Assembly (NCBI GenBank): GCA_017461725.1
Contig: JAFTXG010000004.1
Location: 1 to 64,000 of the forward strand
DNA: 64,000 nucleotides
Source: Lachnospiraceae bacterium
GTDB taxonomy: Bacteria; Bacillota; Clostridia; Lachnospirales; Lachnospiraceae
Direction: 5' to 3'
Shown here: positions 53,784 to 62,318 of the stretch, piece by piece
Layout of the letters: the number at the start of each line of letters is the position of its first letter
Position numbering within the stretch: position 1 is the stretch's first letter
The notes under the pieces: generated by a model
Databases searched by the model: none
The model's input: only the letters and a program-made list of their open reading frames with translations
What the model was told of the DNA's origin: nothing
Program-made: the position numbers and the translations under genes

Positions 53784-55661
53784 CTATGATGCCTTATTCT
53801 CTGTATAATACTGCGCCTGTGCAGTCCAGAGTTCATAGTACTTACCATTCTCATCGGCTACCAGTTCGGAGTGGGTGCCGTACTGGATGACACCGCCCTC
53901 ATGGAACACGGCGATCTCGTCACAGAATTTGCAGCTGGACAGACGGTGGCTGATGTAGATGGCCGTCTTGTCACCTGCAATGTCATTGAACTTGGAGTAG
54001 ATCTCCGCCTCTGCAATGGGGTCAAGGGCTGCAGTGGGTTCGTCCAGAATGATAAACGGAGCATCCTTGTACAGCGCTCTCGCAATGGCAATTTTCTGAG
54101 CCTCACCGCCGGACACATCCACGCCATCATCATTCAGCTGCTTGTAAAGCATGGTGTCCAGCCCCTCTTCCATGTTCGCCAGACGATCACCGAAGCCTGC
54201 GTCCGTCAGCGCCTTGTGTACCCGCTCCCGGTCATATTCTGCACTGCCTGCGACATTTGCGCCCAGAGGCTGGCAAATGAGCTGGAAGTCCTGGAACACG
54301 ACAGAGAAAATGTTCATGTAATCATCGTAGCGGTACTTGCGGATGTCAATGCCATTGAGCAGAATCTGTCCCTCCTGCGGATCGTACAATCGGCACAGCA
54401 GTTTGATGAAGGTGGTCTTGCCGCTGCCGTTCTCGCCGACGATGGCAAGCCTGCGGCCCACCTTGAACTTCATGTTCACATGGCGCAGCGCCCAGACATC
54501 ACTGCCTGGATACTTGAAGGAAACATCCTGAAACTCTACCTCGTACTGGCGATCGGACCGCTTCTCCGTGGTCAGGCTGCCCTGGTACATGGAATTGGGA
54601 ATGTCCATAAATTCGTAGGTGGTGCGCATGAAAGGTACATTTTCCTTCAGCATTCCGATGCATCGGATCAAGGTGGACACGCTGCCGGACAGCGCGGTTA
54701 CCGCGCCGACATACTGCGTCACACTGCCGATGCCGAAGGCTCCGCCCCAGGCTTTCAGACACACGAATACATACACAATGCCTGTCAGAATACTGCCCAG
54801 GCTCTTACCAGCCGCAGTCCAGAGTCCCATGGGACCTTGTGCCAGCTTTGCCATCTTTCCGTCGTGGCTGAAAACATCCGACTGCCGCATGTAATGGACA
54901 GCGATGTCTTCCTGCTTGTAGATACGGAAATCCACTGCCCGGTGGGCTTCCTCGGAGATAAACCCAAAGGCGCCGAACACGCGGTTTCCAAGCCGGGCAT
55001 CCTCCGCGACAGATGCCCAACAGGCCATACTCTTATTATTGCAGACAGGACCCAGCACGGTTACCGCGGTGATCAAGGCAATCAATGCCGCGATAAAGCC
55101 GGGGTGATTCAAATATGCCAACGAGCTGTCGACCGGTACCTGCAAGGTAAACAGGCTCACCGTCAGAGCAATCGCACCGATGATACCGGCGCAGCCCTCC
55201 ACGAAATCGGCCCAGCGGTAGTAAAGCTGGCTGATACCAAAGCCACTCCAGCTTTCGCTCTGATCGATCTGAGCGCGCAGATCGTGGGTTTTGGGATTAT
55301 CCATATCCGCAAAGTCCAGCGAGAGCATCTTGTCCGCAAACAGATGGTTCTTGCGGTATGTATACTGATCTGAAATCACATTTCTCCAGCGCAGAAGCAA
55401 ACCGGTCACCAGAGTCATCACTCCCATACTGATCAGCGCCGTCACCACAAGGCGGATCAATTCCTCCGTTCTGCGAAAGCCCGCCAGTTCATTGATGATC
55501 CTGGCTGAGAAAAACACCGTCACATAGGGCGAGATTGCCTTTGCTATGCTGTGAATGGCCGTCACCGCGAAGACACCGGGGCAAAAATGTCTGACATCCC
55601 GGTACGCCCGCCAATGGATACGGAAGGTCTCCTTCAGGGTGATCTTATCTTTCTTTTTCAT
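53784..55661 (-). CDS. ABC transporter half-transporter (second exporter pair, downstream gene)
   Basis: About 625 residues from ATG at 55661, overlapping the upstream ABC gene by 17 bases, with AAGGGGG upstream. A membrane domain of about six helices precedes an ATPase domain with Walker A VGENGSGKTT, signature VSGGEAQKIAIAR, Walker B FIILDEPTAALD and SHRLSS. The catalytic glutamate is present. With the neighbouring half-transporter it probably forms a heterodimeric exporter for peptides, lipids or drugs. No clear peptide, biosynthesis or regulator gene lies near. Confidence 0.9.
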   Translation of the reverse strand: MKKKDKITLKETFRIHWRAYRDVRHFCPGVFAVTAIHSIAKAISPYVTVFFSARIINELAGFRRTEELIRLVVTALISMGVMTLVTGLLLRWRNVISDQYTYRKNHLFADKMLSLDFADMDNPKTHDLRAQIDQSESWSGFGISQLYYRWADFVEGCAGIIGAIALTVSLFTLQVPVDSSLAYLNHPGFIAALIALITAVTVLGPVCNNKSMACWASVAEDARLGNRVFGAFGFISEEAHRAVDFRIYKQEDIAVHYMRQSDVFSHDGKMAKLAQGPMGLWTAAGKSLGSILTGIVYVFVCLKAWGGAFGIGSVTQYVGAVTALSGSVSTLIRCIGMLKENVPFMRTTYEFMDIPNSMYQGSLTTEKRSDRQYEVEFQDVSFKYPGSDVWALRHVNMKFKVGRRLAIVGENGSGKTTFIKLLCRLYDPQEGQILLNGIDIRKYRYDDYMNIFSVVFQDFQLICQPLGANVAGSAEYDRERVHKALTDAGFGDRLANMEEGLDTMLYKQLNDDGVDVSGGEAQKIAIARALYKDAPFIILDEPTAALDPIAEAEIYSKFNDIAGDKTAIYISHRLSSCKFCDEIAVFHEGGVIQYGTHSELVADENGKYYELWTAQAQYYTENKAS

Positions 55662-57471
55662 CTGATTCGCCCCCTTCCTGATAGTATCTGGCCTGAACTT
55701 GGAACAGCTTGGCGTATTCGCCGCCCAAGGCCAGCAGCTGCTCATGGGTTCCCTCCTCGGCGATCACTCCGTTCTGCAAAAACAAAATACGATCACAGAA
55801 CCGGGTGGACGCCAACCGGTGAGAGATGAATAATGAGGTCTTTCCCTTGGTCATCTCATGGTACTTCATGTAAATATCGTTTTCCGCGATGGGGTCCAGC
55901 GCGGCGGTGGGCTCATCCAGAACCAGGATCGGCCCATCCTTGTAGAGCGCTCTGGCAAGCACCAGCCGCTGCATTTCGCCGCCGGAGAACTCCACGCCCT
56001 CCAGAAAAGCGATCTTGCCCACATGGGTCTCTACACCCAGGGGAAGCTTCTCAACCTTGGCGGTCAAACCGGCTTTCTCCAGACAGTCCATGACCTTCTC
56101 AAGGTCAATCTTCTCCACCGACTGAGCTACATGCTCCGCCACCGTCAGGTCAAGCATGGACATCTCCTGGAACACTGCGGAGAAAAGGTCGTAATATTCC
56201 TGCCGGTTAAATTCCCGGATGTCGATACCGTTTAAGAGCACCCGACCCTCATCCGGGTCATAGAAACCGCAGAGCAGCTTGACAAAGGTGGTCTTTCCTG
56301 CTCCGTTCAGACCCACCAGGGCGATCTTTTCGCCGGGATGCAGCGTCAGGCTCATATTGCGGATGATGTCGGTTTCTGTCCCCGGGTAGCGGAAGGAAAC
56401 ATTTTCCAGCGTGAGCTCGTACCGCTCCGCCTTGGGGATGGGAACACCGCCCTCGAAGCGGAAGGGTTCCGGCGCATGGATATATTCCTGAATCATGGAG
56501 AGTCCCAGACATTCTTTGTGAAGGGTGGTAAACTCAGACAGCAAGCCGGTGACCCAGTTGGAAAAACCGGTAAACGCGGTAAAATACAGCAGAAACTCCG
56601 ATGCCGCCATCCCTTCTGCCAAAGCCCGGTGGATCAGATAGGCATAGGCGATGCCGTTTCGGGCAAACTGCAGGATCACATCCACGACACAGTTCCACGC
56701 ATAAACCTTTTCCCTGCGGACGGAGAACGCCTCCGCCAGCCTTCTGGTACTGTTGAACACGCCATTGAGCCAGGGCGCCAGGCCAAAAATGCGGATGTCC
56801 TTAGCAAGCTTAATGGATTCTGTCTTGCTGACCAGATAACCCAGCTCTTTTTCGTACCGCATCAGCTCGTCCTTGTGCCGGTATTGCCACTGATTGATAT
56901 GGCGGCTGACAAAAAAGCCAACCACCGTGGTTGCCACCACAATGCCAATCAAAAATAAATTCACATCCGTCAATAGGAACAGATAGATGACAAAGCCCAC
57001 CAGATTGATCAGCAATCCGGTCAGGGTATGCCAGATATGCTCCGACGGTCTGTCATTGCTGTCGCAGTTGATCAGCGCCTGACGATGCAGCTGCAGCACC
57101 TTGGGATCCTTGGTGTTGGGATAGGATGTGGTGAAGGCTTTGTGGTTGATCATGTGGATGACCTCGCTGCGCACATCGATGCGGCCATACATGATGTTCT
57201 CCTCCACATAACCCAGCAGCGCATTCAGCACCAGCAGGATGCCGGCAAAAATGCCGATGGTTGCCAGCAGCTCCCCCAGGGGCGCCAGCGTTTCGACCTT
57301 CTGCATCACCATCGGCGCGATGAATAACTGTGCCAGATTGATTCCCACGCTCAAGATCGCAAACGTAATACTCAGCCACAAAACACTGCGTACGCTGCCC
57401 CAGGCGGTCTTGACCATGAAGCAGACGCATTGCCAAATGCCGTATTTTGGTTTTTCTTTCGATTTCATCAT
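55645..57471 (-). CDS. ABC transporter half-transporter (second exporter pair, upstream gene)
   Basis: The 608-residue protein starts MMKSKEKPKYGIWQCVCFMVKTAWGSVRSVLWLSITFAIL, then has six membrane helices and an ATPase domain with Walker A VGLNGAGKTT, signature FSGGEMQRLVLAR, Walker B ILVLDEPTAALD and SHRLAS. Both this protein and its partner retain the catalytic glutamate, in contrast to the exporter pair at 42.4-46.1 kb. AGGTGA precedes the ATG. A terminator lies just upstream on the same strand, so the operon has its own promoter in the short gap. Confidence 0.9.
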   Translation of the reverse strand: MMKSKEKPKYGIWQCVCFMVKTAWGSVRSVLWLSITFAILSVGINLAQLFIAPMVMQKVETLAPLGELLATIGIFAGILLVLNALLGYVEENIMYGRIDVRSEVIHMINHKAFTTSYPNTKDPKVLQLHRQALINCDSNDRPSEHIWHTLTGLLINLVGFVIYLFLLTDVNLFLIGIVVATTVVGFFVSRHINQWQYRHKDELMRYEKELGYLVSKTESIKLAKDIRIFGLAPWLNGVFNSTRRLAEAFSVRREKVYAWNCVVDVILQFARNGIAYAYLIHRALAEGMAASEFLLYFTAFTGFSNWVTGLLSEFTTLHKECLGLSMIQEYIHAPEPFRFEGGVPIPKAERYELTLENVSFRYPGTETDIIRNMSLTLHPGEKIALVGLNGAGKTTFVKLLCGFYDPDEGRVLLNGIDIREFNRQEYYDLFSAVFQEMSMLDLTVAEHVAQSVEKIDLEKVMDCLEKAGLTAKVEKLPLGVETHVGKIAFLEGVEFSGGEMQRLVLARALYKDGPILVLDEPTAALDPIAENDIYMKYHEMTKGKTSLFISHRLASTRFCDRILFLQNGVIAEEGTHEQLLALGGEYAKLFQVQARYYQEGGESDEKER

Positions 57472-57506
57472 TGTTCACCTCATTTCGAGTATAGCTTATC
57501 ATAAAA

Positions 57507-57536
57507 ATTCGTCCCCGGATGATTTCGGGGACGAAT
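57507..57536 (-). terminator. Terminator after the acetyltransferase remnant
   Basis: ATTCGTCCCC pairs with GGGGACGAAT, followed on the minus strand by TTTTAT. It separates the remnant from the ABC exporter operon. Confidence 0.85.
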
Positions 57537-57612
57537 CGTCAATCTGCGGTGATGAATTGCAAATTATCACACCTGCGGAAGCAGTATTTCAGTTGTAAAC
57601 GCTCCATCCTCA

Positions 57613-57925
57613 CTATTGCGGCTGATGTGATGCAACACCCATATGCCGATAGTCCTTTGACACTTTCAAGTCGTACAGGTGCATATACTTGAACCAGGCA
57701 TCCTGTAATATGGCAAGACCTATGCATTTACCATTATCGTAAGCACCGATAAATACACTGTTATCTTTCATCTCGTCATAATTATAGTTTTCATCGGGAA
57801 AACACATCTCTGTGACCTCCGATTCGTCGAAGGGGCGAACACAATAACTCCACTGTTCATCTATATAGGCAGGTATCATTCTCCCGTATCCGGCAACCTG
57901 GGATTTATCGAACTGATAATACTAT
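57613..57925 (-). pseudogene. Remnant of a GNAT acetyltransferase (streptothricin acetyltransferase-like)
   Basis: The readable piece MIPAYIDEQWSYCVRPFDESEVTEMCFPDENYNYDEM and IGAYDNGKCIGLAILQDAWFKYMHLYDLKVSKDYRHMGVA matches the middle of SatA-like GNAT enzymes. In-frame codons QFDKSQVAGYGR continue it upstream without a start. It ends just where the acetyl-CoA loop (RxxGxA) should begin, so cofactor binding is lost. It is a decayed gene. Confidence 0.75.
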
Positions 57926-57945
57926 ATCAAAAAATGTGAATAAAG

Positions 57946-57989
57946 AAAACCCCGGAAAGTATTGATTTATAAGGTTTTTTCGGGTTTTT
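57946..57989 (-). terminator. Terminator-like hairpin after the TOPRIM-like gene
   Basis: AAAACCCCGGAAA and TTTTTTCGGGTTTT form an imperfect stem, T-rich on both sides, about 90 bases past the stop codon. Confidence 0.55.
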
Positions 57990-58076
57990 AGTCGGTGGTT
58001 AGCCTATTATTTAACACCAAAACAGTGTTACTGAAATTGTGCCACACCCTGTTGCACTTTTATTCCAATTCCTTCT

Positions 58077-59114
58077 CTATACCTCATTTCTTTCCTGTAT
58101 TAACGAGAAGTTATAGTCTGCAACAACAAAAACGCAGGTATTTAACACCCAAATAAATCCGGTTGAAGTATTACTAAATGTGTTTTGAGCATTTAAGATT
58201 TCTCCCAAATCAAGGCGTTCAAAGCATTCCTTATAGTTCTCCCCTTCTATATCATATGTGTTATTTTGGATACGGTTTGCTTTGCATATATTATGATGTA
58301 TGATCTCTACAAAAAGATTTCTTATATACTGCCAGTATGTTTGTCCTCTATTTGCGTATCCTGCCTTGCTTATCCAATCTTTTAGCTGAAACTGTAATGT
58401 TCTCCTCCTGTCGTCCGCTATTGCATTTTGTAAGACCTCCTGCAGTTTCTCTTCTACCTGCGCTGCATCAGATAAGTTTAGTATGTCTTCACAACACTTT
58501 TGCCGGATTTCCGCATTGGTAATTCCAAAGTGTTCATTCATCAAATCATCAATCCTATGTGGAAAATCAACAACTTTTTCAATTACTGTTTCTCTACTAA
58601 CCAAATCTTTATATCTACTTCCCGGCTGCAAAGAAACCGGAATCTTTCTCTCCGCAAAATCGTAATCCGGAATTGATTTTAAGTGTTGATAGGATTCTAT
58701 CATCGGGTAATTGATATACAATTTTCCCATATTCGTCGCATCCGAAAAACTATTTTGCATTTCCATGATTTTTCTTTCCGAAAAATTAGTGTCATGTCTC
58801 TCGTAATCAAAAACCAATATGATATTTGTAAAATCATCTTTATAGCGAAGATCACCAGGTGTCTGTTTTTTGCTTATAACAAAGGGCAAATCTATGTCCA
58901 TTTCTTCTTCAGCCCAATCTTCACCATATTCTTTTACAATATCTTCATAAAGCAGATATATATTGGTCCCGTATATCCATACATTATCCATATCGATGTT
59001 GATTTCAGGAAAGCACTTAAAAATCAGCCAAAACAGTTTGTTCTTTTCATGATTTCCCTCTACTATCAACAGCGTTTGGCTTCGACTCCTTGCCTCTCCC
59101 TCATAATTATTCAT
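58077..59114 (-). CDS. TOPRIM-like protein paired with an AAA15 ATPase (candidate defence effector)
   Basis: About 345 residues from ATG at 59114, overlapping the ATPase stop by eight bases. The N-terminus has TLLIVEGNHEKNKLFWLIF, then NIILVFDYERHDTNFSERKI: an acidic residue after a strand, then a D-x-E/D pair, which is a TOPRIM-type metal site as in OLD, RloB and AriB nucleases. GKLYINYPMIESYQHL follows. The remainder is helical and unassigned. It lies directly behind an ABC-type ATPase, like AriB behind AriA in PARIS or AbiLii behind AbiLi. I infer a nuclease effector against phage. The exact family is not recognised. The DNA is AT-rich compared with neighbours. Confidence 0.6.
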   Translation of the reverse strand: MNNYEGEARSRSQTLLIVEGNHEKNKLFWLIFKCFPEINIDMDNVWIYGTNIYLLYEDIVKEYGEDWAEEEMDIDLPFVISKKQTPGDLRYKDDFTNIILVFDYERHDTNFSERKIMEMQNSFSDATNMGKLYINYPMIESYQHLKSIPDYDFAERKIPVSLQPGSRYKDLVSRETVIEKVVDFPHRIDDLMNEHFGITNAEIRQKCCEDILNLSDAAQVEEKLQEVLQNAIADDRRRTLQFQLKDWISKAGYANRGQTYWQYIRNLFVEIIHHNICKANRIQNNTYDIEGENYKECFERLDLGEILNAQNTFSNTSTGFIWVLNTCVFVVADYNFSLIQERNEV

Positions 59115-60261
59115 ATTTTTCAAACTCCCCGCTGATATACATCTTCTCAAGGTTATGTCCTTCTCTCAGCTCACGTGTTGTAGCATTACACAGTGCTGTC
59201 AAAGTGCCTCTCCTTGATAAAATAAACATACAATCCGGCCTCATTAATCTGTTTGTCATTAAATTTGTATTATGTGATGTCATAATCATCTGGCAACGAG
59301 GATATTTCTTCTTAAAGAATTTAATCACATTTTCAGCCATTTCATAATGATAAAAAGCGTCAAATTCATCTAAATATATCAGTGACGCATCCCATACTTT
59401 CGGAATAAGTCTGCGATACAAATCAACCAATGCCAAAGTTCCACTTGAAGCATTCTCATAGAAAGGAACTAATTTCTCATGTGCAAAATACAGTTCTTTT
59501 TGACCATCTGGAAGCTTTTCTAAAATCAATCGGCATTCTATTCCCATAGCATTAAGAAAATCCTCCAGATCCTTTAATCTTTCCGGATTTTCCAAAGAAT
59601 CGTAAAATGCTTTGCTCATTCTGCGTACACGATAAGGCATCTCATTTCCTACCGTAATCATCACCATTCTTCTGACATAATTAGCCAAACGGATTAAAAT
59701 AGAGTCATTTTTAAGCGCAACATTACTAATCAGCCACCTGAGAAATGGCAATTTAGGTTCAATAACTCCCTCAGTTTCTTCTCCACCCTCTAATACTTGT
59801 AAATATCTCTCTACATTTGCGGTTTCTGCATCAACACATTTCAAATTATCGAAGTGATATTCCTTATTCAAAAAATCACACCTAAATATTGATACTCCAT
59901 TGATAACCAGTTCTTCATCTCGCAGCTCCTGATTAGAAAAACGCGAATACTGATAAATCAATTCCATTTCGTCAAAATCAAAGATATAGGAAAATCCTGC
60001 TGAATCCTCCTCGGAATCCGCATTAAGAAAGACTCCATTTTCTATATAGCCTGGCCCACCAAACATAGTAGACCCAATATCCATAATGGCTTTTCCGAAA
60101 TTAGTTTTTCCTGTTGCGTTGCGACCATAAATCAACATTTTGGAAATCAATCCATCTGTGATACAATCCGTGCTGAACTGATAGCCAGCAACATTTCCAA
60201 AATCAATCTTTATTTCATCCCTAAAATTTTTATAATTCCTAAGAGCAAACGTCCTTAACAT
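59107..60261 (-). CDS. AAA15-family ATP-binding protein (RloA/AriA/AbiL-like)
   Basis: About 384 residues from ATG at 60261, with GGAAGGT upstream; the long in-frame extension upstream has no ribosome site and is low-complexity. It opens with LRTFALRNYKNFRDEIKIDF, the typical start of ABC-type ATPases of the AAA15/RecF-like group, with Walker A YGRNATGKTNF near residues 46-53, Walker B ASLIYLDEFDAFYHYEMAENVI, and IMTSHNTNLMTNRLM near the C-terminus. Family members sense infection and control a linked effector. Its partner overlaps by eight bases. A role in cell metabolism is not excluded. Confidence 0.8.
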   Translation of the reverse strand: MLRTFALRNYKNFRDEIKIDFGNVAGYQFSTDCITDGLISKMLIYGRNATGKTNFGKAIMDIGSTMFGGPGYIENGVFLNADSEEDSAGFSYIFDFDEMELIYQYSRFSNQELRDEELVINGVSIFRCDFLNKEYHFDNLKCVDAETANVERYLQVLEGGEETEGVIEPKLPFLRWLISNVALKNDSILIRLANYVRRMVMITVGNEMPYRVRRMSKAFYDSLENPERLKDLEDFLNAMGIECRLILEKLPDGQKELYFAHEKLVPFYENASSGTLALVDLYRRLIPKVWDASLIYLDEFDAFYHYEMAENVIKFFKKKYPRCQMIMTSHNTNLMTNRLMRPDCMFILSRRGTLTALCNATTRELREGHNLEKMYISGEFEKYE

Positions 60262-60680
60262 AACATACACCTTCCTTTCAAACAATATCCGCGCATACTT
60301 CATGTTAATAGTATACCCAACTCCAATCCCTTTTGCAATACATTGCCGTAAAAAAATTACGGAGATTTGTCGTGTAAATTGTTGTTCTGAATTTGTTTTC
60401 TTCACCATCACCATCACAATCGCCATCACCATCATTCGTTTTGATCCCGTTTTGTGCAATGATTGGGATCATCGGGATCATTTTAGGGATCATTGAGACC
60501 ACTGAAAACATTTTGGGATCATTGGTGAACCATTTAGTGAACTTTTTGGTGAACTTTGGTATAGTCTGATGGCATCGTAGTTCACCATTTTAATTCGCGC
60601 CACAGCGTGTCTCGAATTAAGTATCAACGCAGAAGCCGGAGCATTCACCCCGGCTTCTATCCCTCTCAATATGAAATCCC
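60262..60680. other. Non-coding stretch with low-complexity tract before the ATPase gene
   Basis: The 419 bases hold a tract of short repeats at 60403-60555, a GC-rich small inverted repeat AAGCCGG/CCGGCTT near 60637, and no gene with a ribosome site. A frame on the minus strand stays open through the repeats (translating to FTKKFTKWFTNDP, MIPKMIPMIP and DGDGDCDGDG), which looks like the linker of a lost protein. Confidence 0.5.
60403..60555. repeat. Tract of short direct repeats
   Basis: CACCAT-type hexamers fill 60403-60435. GGGATCAT occurs four times (60465, 60474, 60486, 60515). GGTGAAC/AGTGAAC occurs three times (60524, 60537, 60548). Confidence 0.85.
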
Positions 60681-61505
60681 TCAATTCGCAGCCTTCTTAC
60701 AAAGCGCCTCATTTACCACTCCCAACAGATCCTCCGGCTTATTATACTTGATCTTCGCATATATATCCATCGTGGTCTTGCTGTTCTCATGCCCCGCCAG
60801 ATATTGAACCGTTTTGGGATCAACTCCTGCATAAAGAAGATTCGTAATATAAGTATGGCGCAGCTGGTGTGGAGTCACATGGAAATCCAAACGGTAAACA
60901 ATCTTGAAATTGTTCCTTGCGTGACCTCCCAACGGCTTGACTATGTATTTGTTTATACTCCTGGCATATCCCTTAATGGTTCCTGCGGAAACCTTTGCCG
61001 ACTGCATCGTCAGCCACTTTTCACAGTAATCAGCGACTGTTGGATTTTCTCTGCGATAAATAATCTCTGCTATTTGACGGCGCACATCCTTTTCTTTTTG
61101 GTATAATTCTTGATCCCTTATGTGCATACTCATCTGACAAAATGACGGGATACCCAAAATCAATGCGTCCGGACGAATATTGTCAGTTCGATTCCATATC
61201 TCCCGGAACTTATCTTCATTAAACAAAGTACCAAGCGATGCTGTCAGATGCCCGCCTGCCGAAAACCTGCATACAGCAATCTTGTTTCCATCAATAGACC
61301 ACTCTCCTGCATGCTTTCTAATGTGCGCAACCGTAGCCTCCAGCTGGCTCAGGAACAAGAAATTCACAGCCTCCTCTTTGACGGAATAGTTCACGATAAA
61401 CACATGATATCCCGCCGCAAAGTATTCCACTGCCTTGATAGTTCTCTTGTTCTCATAAACCGCGTGCTTTGCACGTTTTTTGTTGGTGCTATCATTGTTT
61501 TCCAT
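60681..61505 (-). pseudogene. Chimeric frame: esterase fragment joined to an internally deleted tyrosine recombinase
   Basis: One open frame of 274 codons encodes pieces of two unrelated proteins. Residues 1-125 look like an alpha/beta-hydrolase (AAGYHVFIVNY, and VCRFSAGGHLTASLGTLF with the serine elbow). Residues about 130-195 are the N-terminal core-binding domain of a phage-type integrase (YCEKWLTMQSAKVSAGTIKGYARSINKYIVKPLGG). The last 80 are its C-terminal end, TPHQLRHTYITNLLYAGVDPKTVQYLAGHENSKTTMDIYAKI, with the RHxxH and final tyrosine. The central catalytic part with the first arginine is missing. No good ribosome site precedes the ATG. It is a relic of a mobile element. Confidence 0.8.
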
Positions 61506-61548
61506 CGCTAGAGTCTATTCATTCCTCTTCACATACACTTGCATCCGA

Positions 61549-62271
61549 TCATGATTTCACAATGCTCATCAGCGCAACCGGATCATTGGCCGTAATCAGA
61601 GATGCCCCCTTCTCAATGCAAAGTCTCACAGCTTCTTCCGTGTCTGCACAGTACATATGCATCGGAAGGTTTTTCGCCCTGTAGATTTCAAACACCTCTG
61701 AGGTGACAAGGCGCATAGACAGGCCGATCTCATCATAGTAATCATAGCTGTCCGGCTCAAATTCAGCCATCTGGAAATCCGGATATCCCATGGTTCTTCC
61801 ATTATACTTTGTCTTGATATACTTGATGATTCTTGCATTAAAACAATAGAACCAGCACTCGTCAAAAAATCCGAACTCCTTCAGCAGTGCAACAGTCTTG
61901 TCGACGGTCTCCTCCGTATATTTCTTGATCTCCACACCCAGCTTCAACTCTGGTTTTCTGCTCTTCACAAGCTGCAGCAGTTCCAACAAGGTGGGCACTT
62001 TTTCACCGGAATAACGACCGTCCTGAAACCGCTTCCCGGCATCAAGCTCTTTGATTTCTTCAAGCGTCATCTCCCCCAGTTTTTTGTCCACTCCGGACAC
62101 ACGATAAGCATTTTCATCGTGCATCAACACCGGAACACCATCTTTGGACAACCATATATCAAACTCAATGGCATCCACTCCCAATTCAATGGCCTTTTCA
62201 TAGGAAAGCATGGTGTTCTCCGGATATTTCGCACAATAGCCTCTGTGTCCTTCCACTACGATATTTTTCAT
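61549..62271 (-). CDS. Glycerophosphodiester phosphodiesterase
   Basis: The 240-residue GDPD-family protein hydrolyses glycerophosphodiesters to glycerol 3-phosphate and an alcohol. Active-site phrases are IVVEGHRGYCAKYPENTMLSYEKAIELGVDAIEFDIWLSKDG with the histidine, arginine, glutamate and aspartate, and VLMHDENAYRVSG. The ATG at 62271 has AAGGAGA upstream. No signal peptide is present, so it is cytoplasmic. It is followed upstream by a sugar-phosphate isomerase gene on the same strand, 47 bases away. Confidence 0.93.
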   Translation of the reverse strand: MKNIVVEGHRGYCAKYPENTMLSYEKAIELGVDAIEFDIWLSKDGVPVLMHDENAYRVSGVDKKLGEMTLEEIKELDAGKRFQDGRYSGEKVPTLLELLQLVKSRKPELKLGVEIKKYTEETVDKTVALLKEFGFFDECWFYCFNARIIKYIKTKYNGRTMGYPDFQMAEFEPDSYDYYDEIGLSMRLVTSEVFEIYRAKNLPMHMYCADTEEAVRLCIEKGASLITANDPVALMSIVKS

Positions 62272-62318
62272 GATAATCTCCTTTTCCTGCATTTTTTCCA
62301 GATAAGCGCAACACTTAT

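Noticed and set aside
53871..55373. Another 500-codon plus-strand open frame
   Set aside because: Antisense to an ABC exporter gene with full Walker and signature motifs; no own features.
60305..60511. A small protein of repeated MIP and DG units
   Set aside because: No ribosome site and pure low-complexity sequence; better treated as a repeat tract.
60403..60555. CRISPR-like array
   Set aside because: Units are 6-9 bases, irregularly spaced, with no spacers of constant length and no cas genes.
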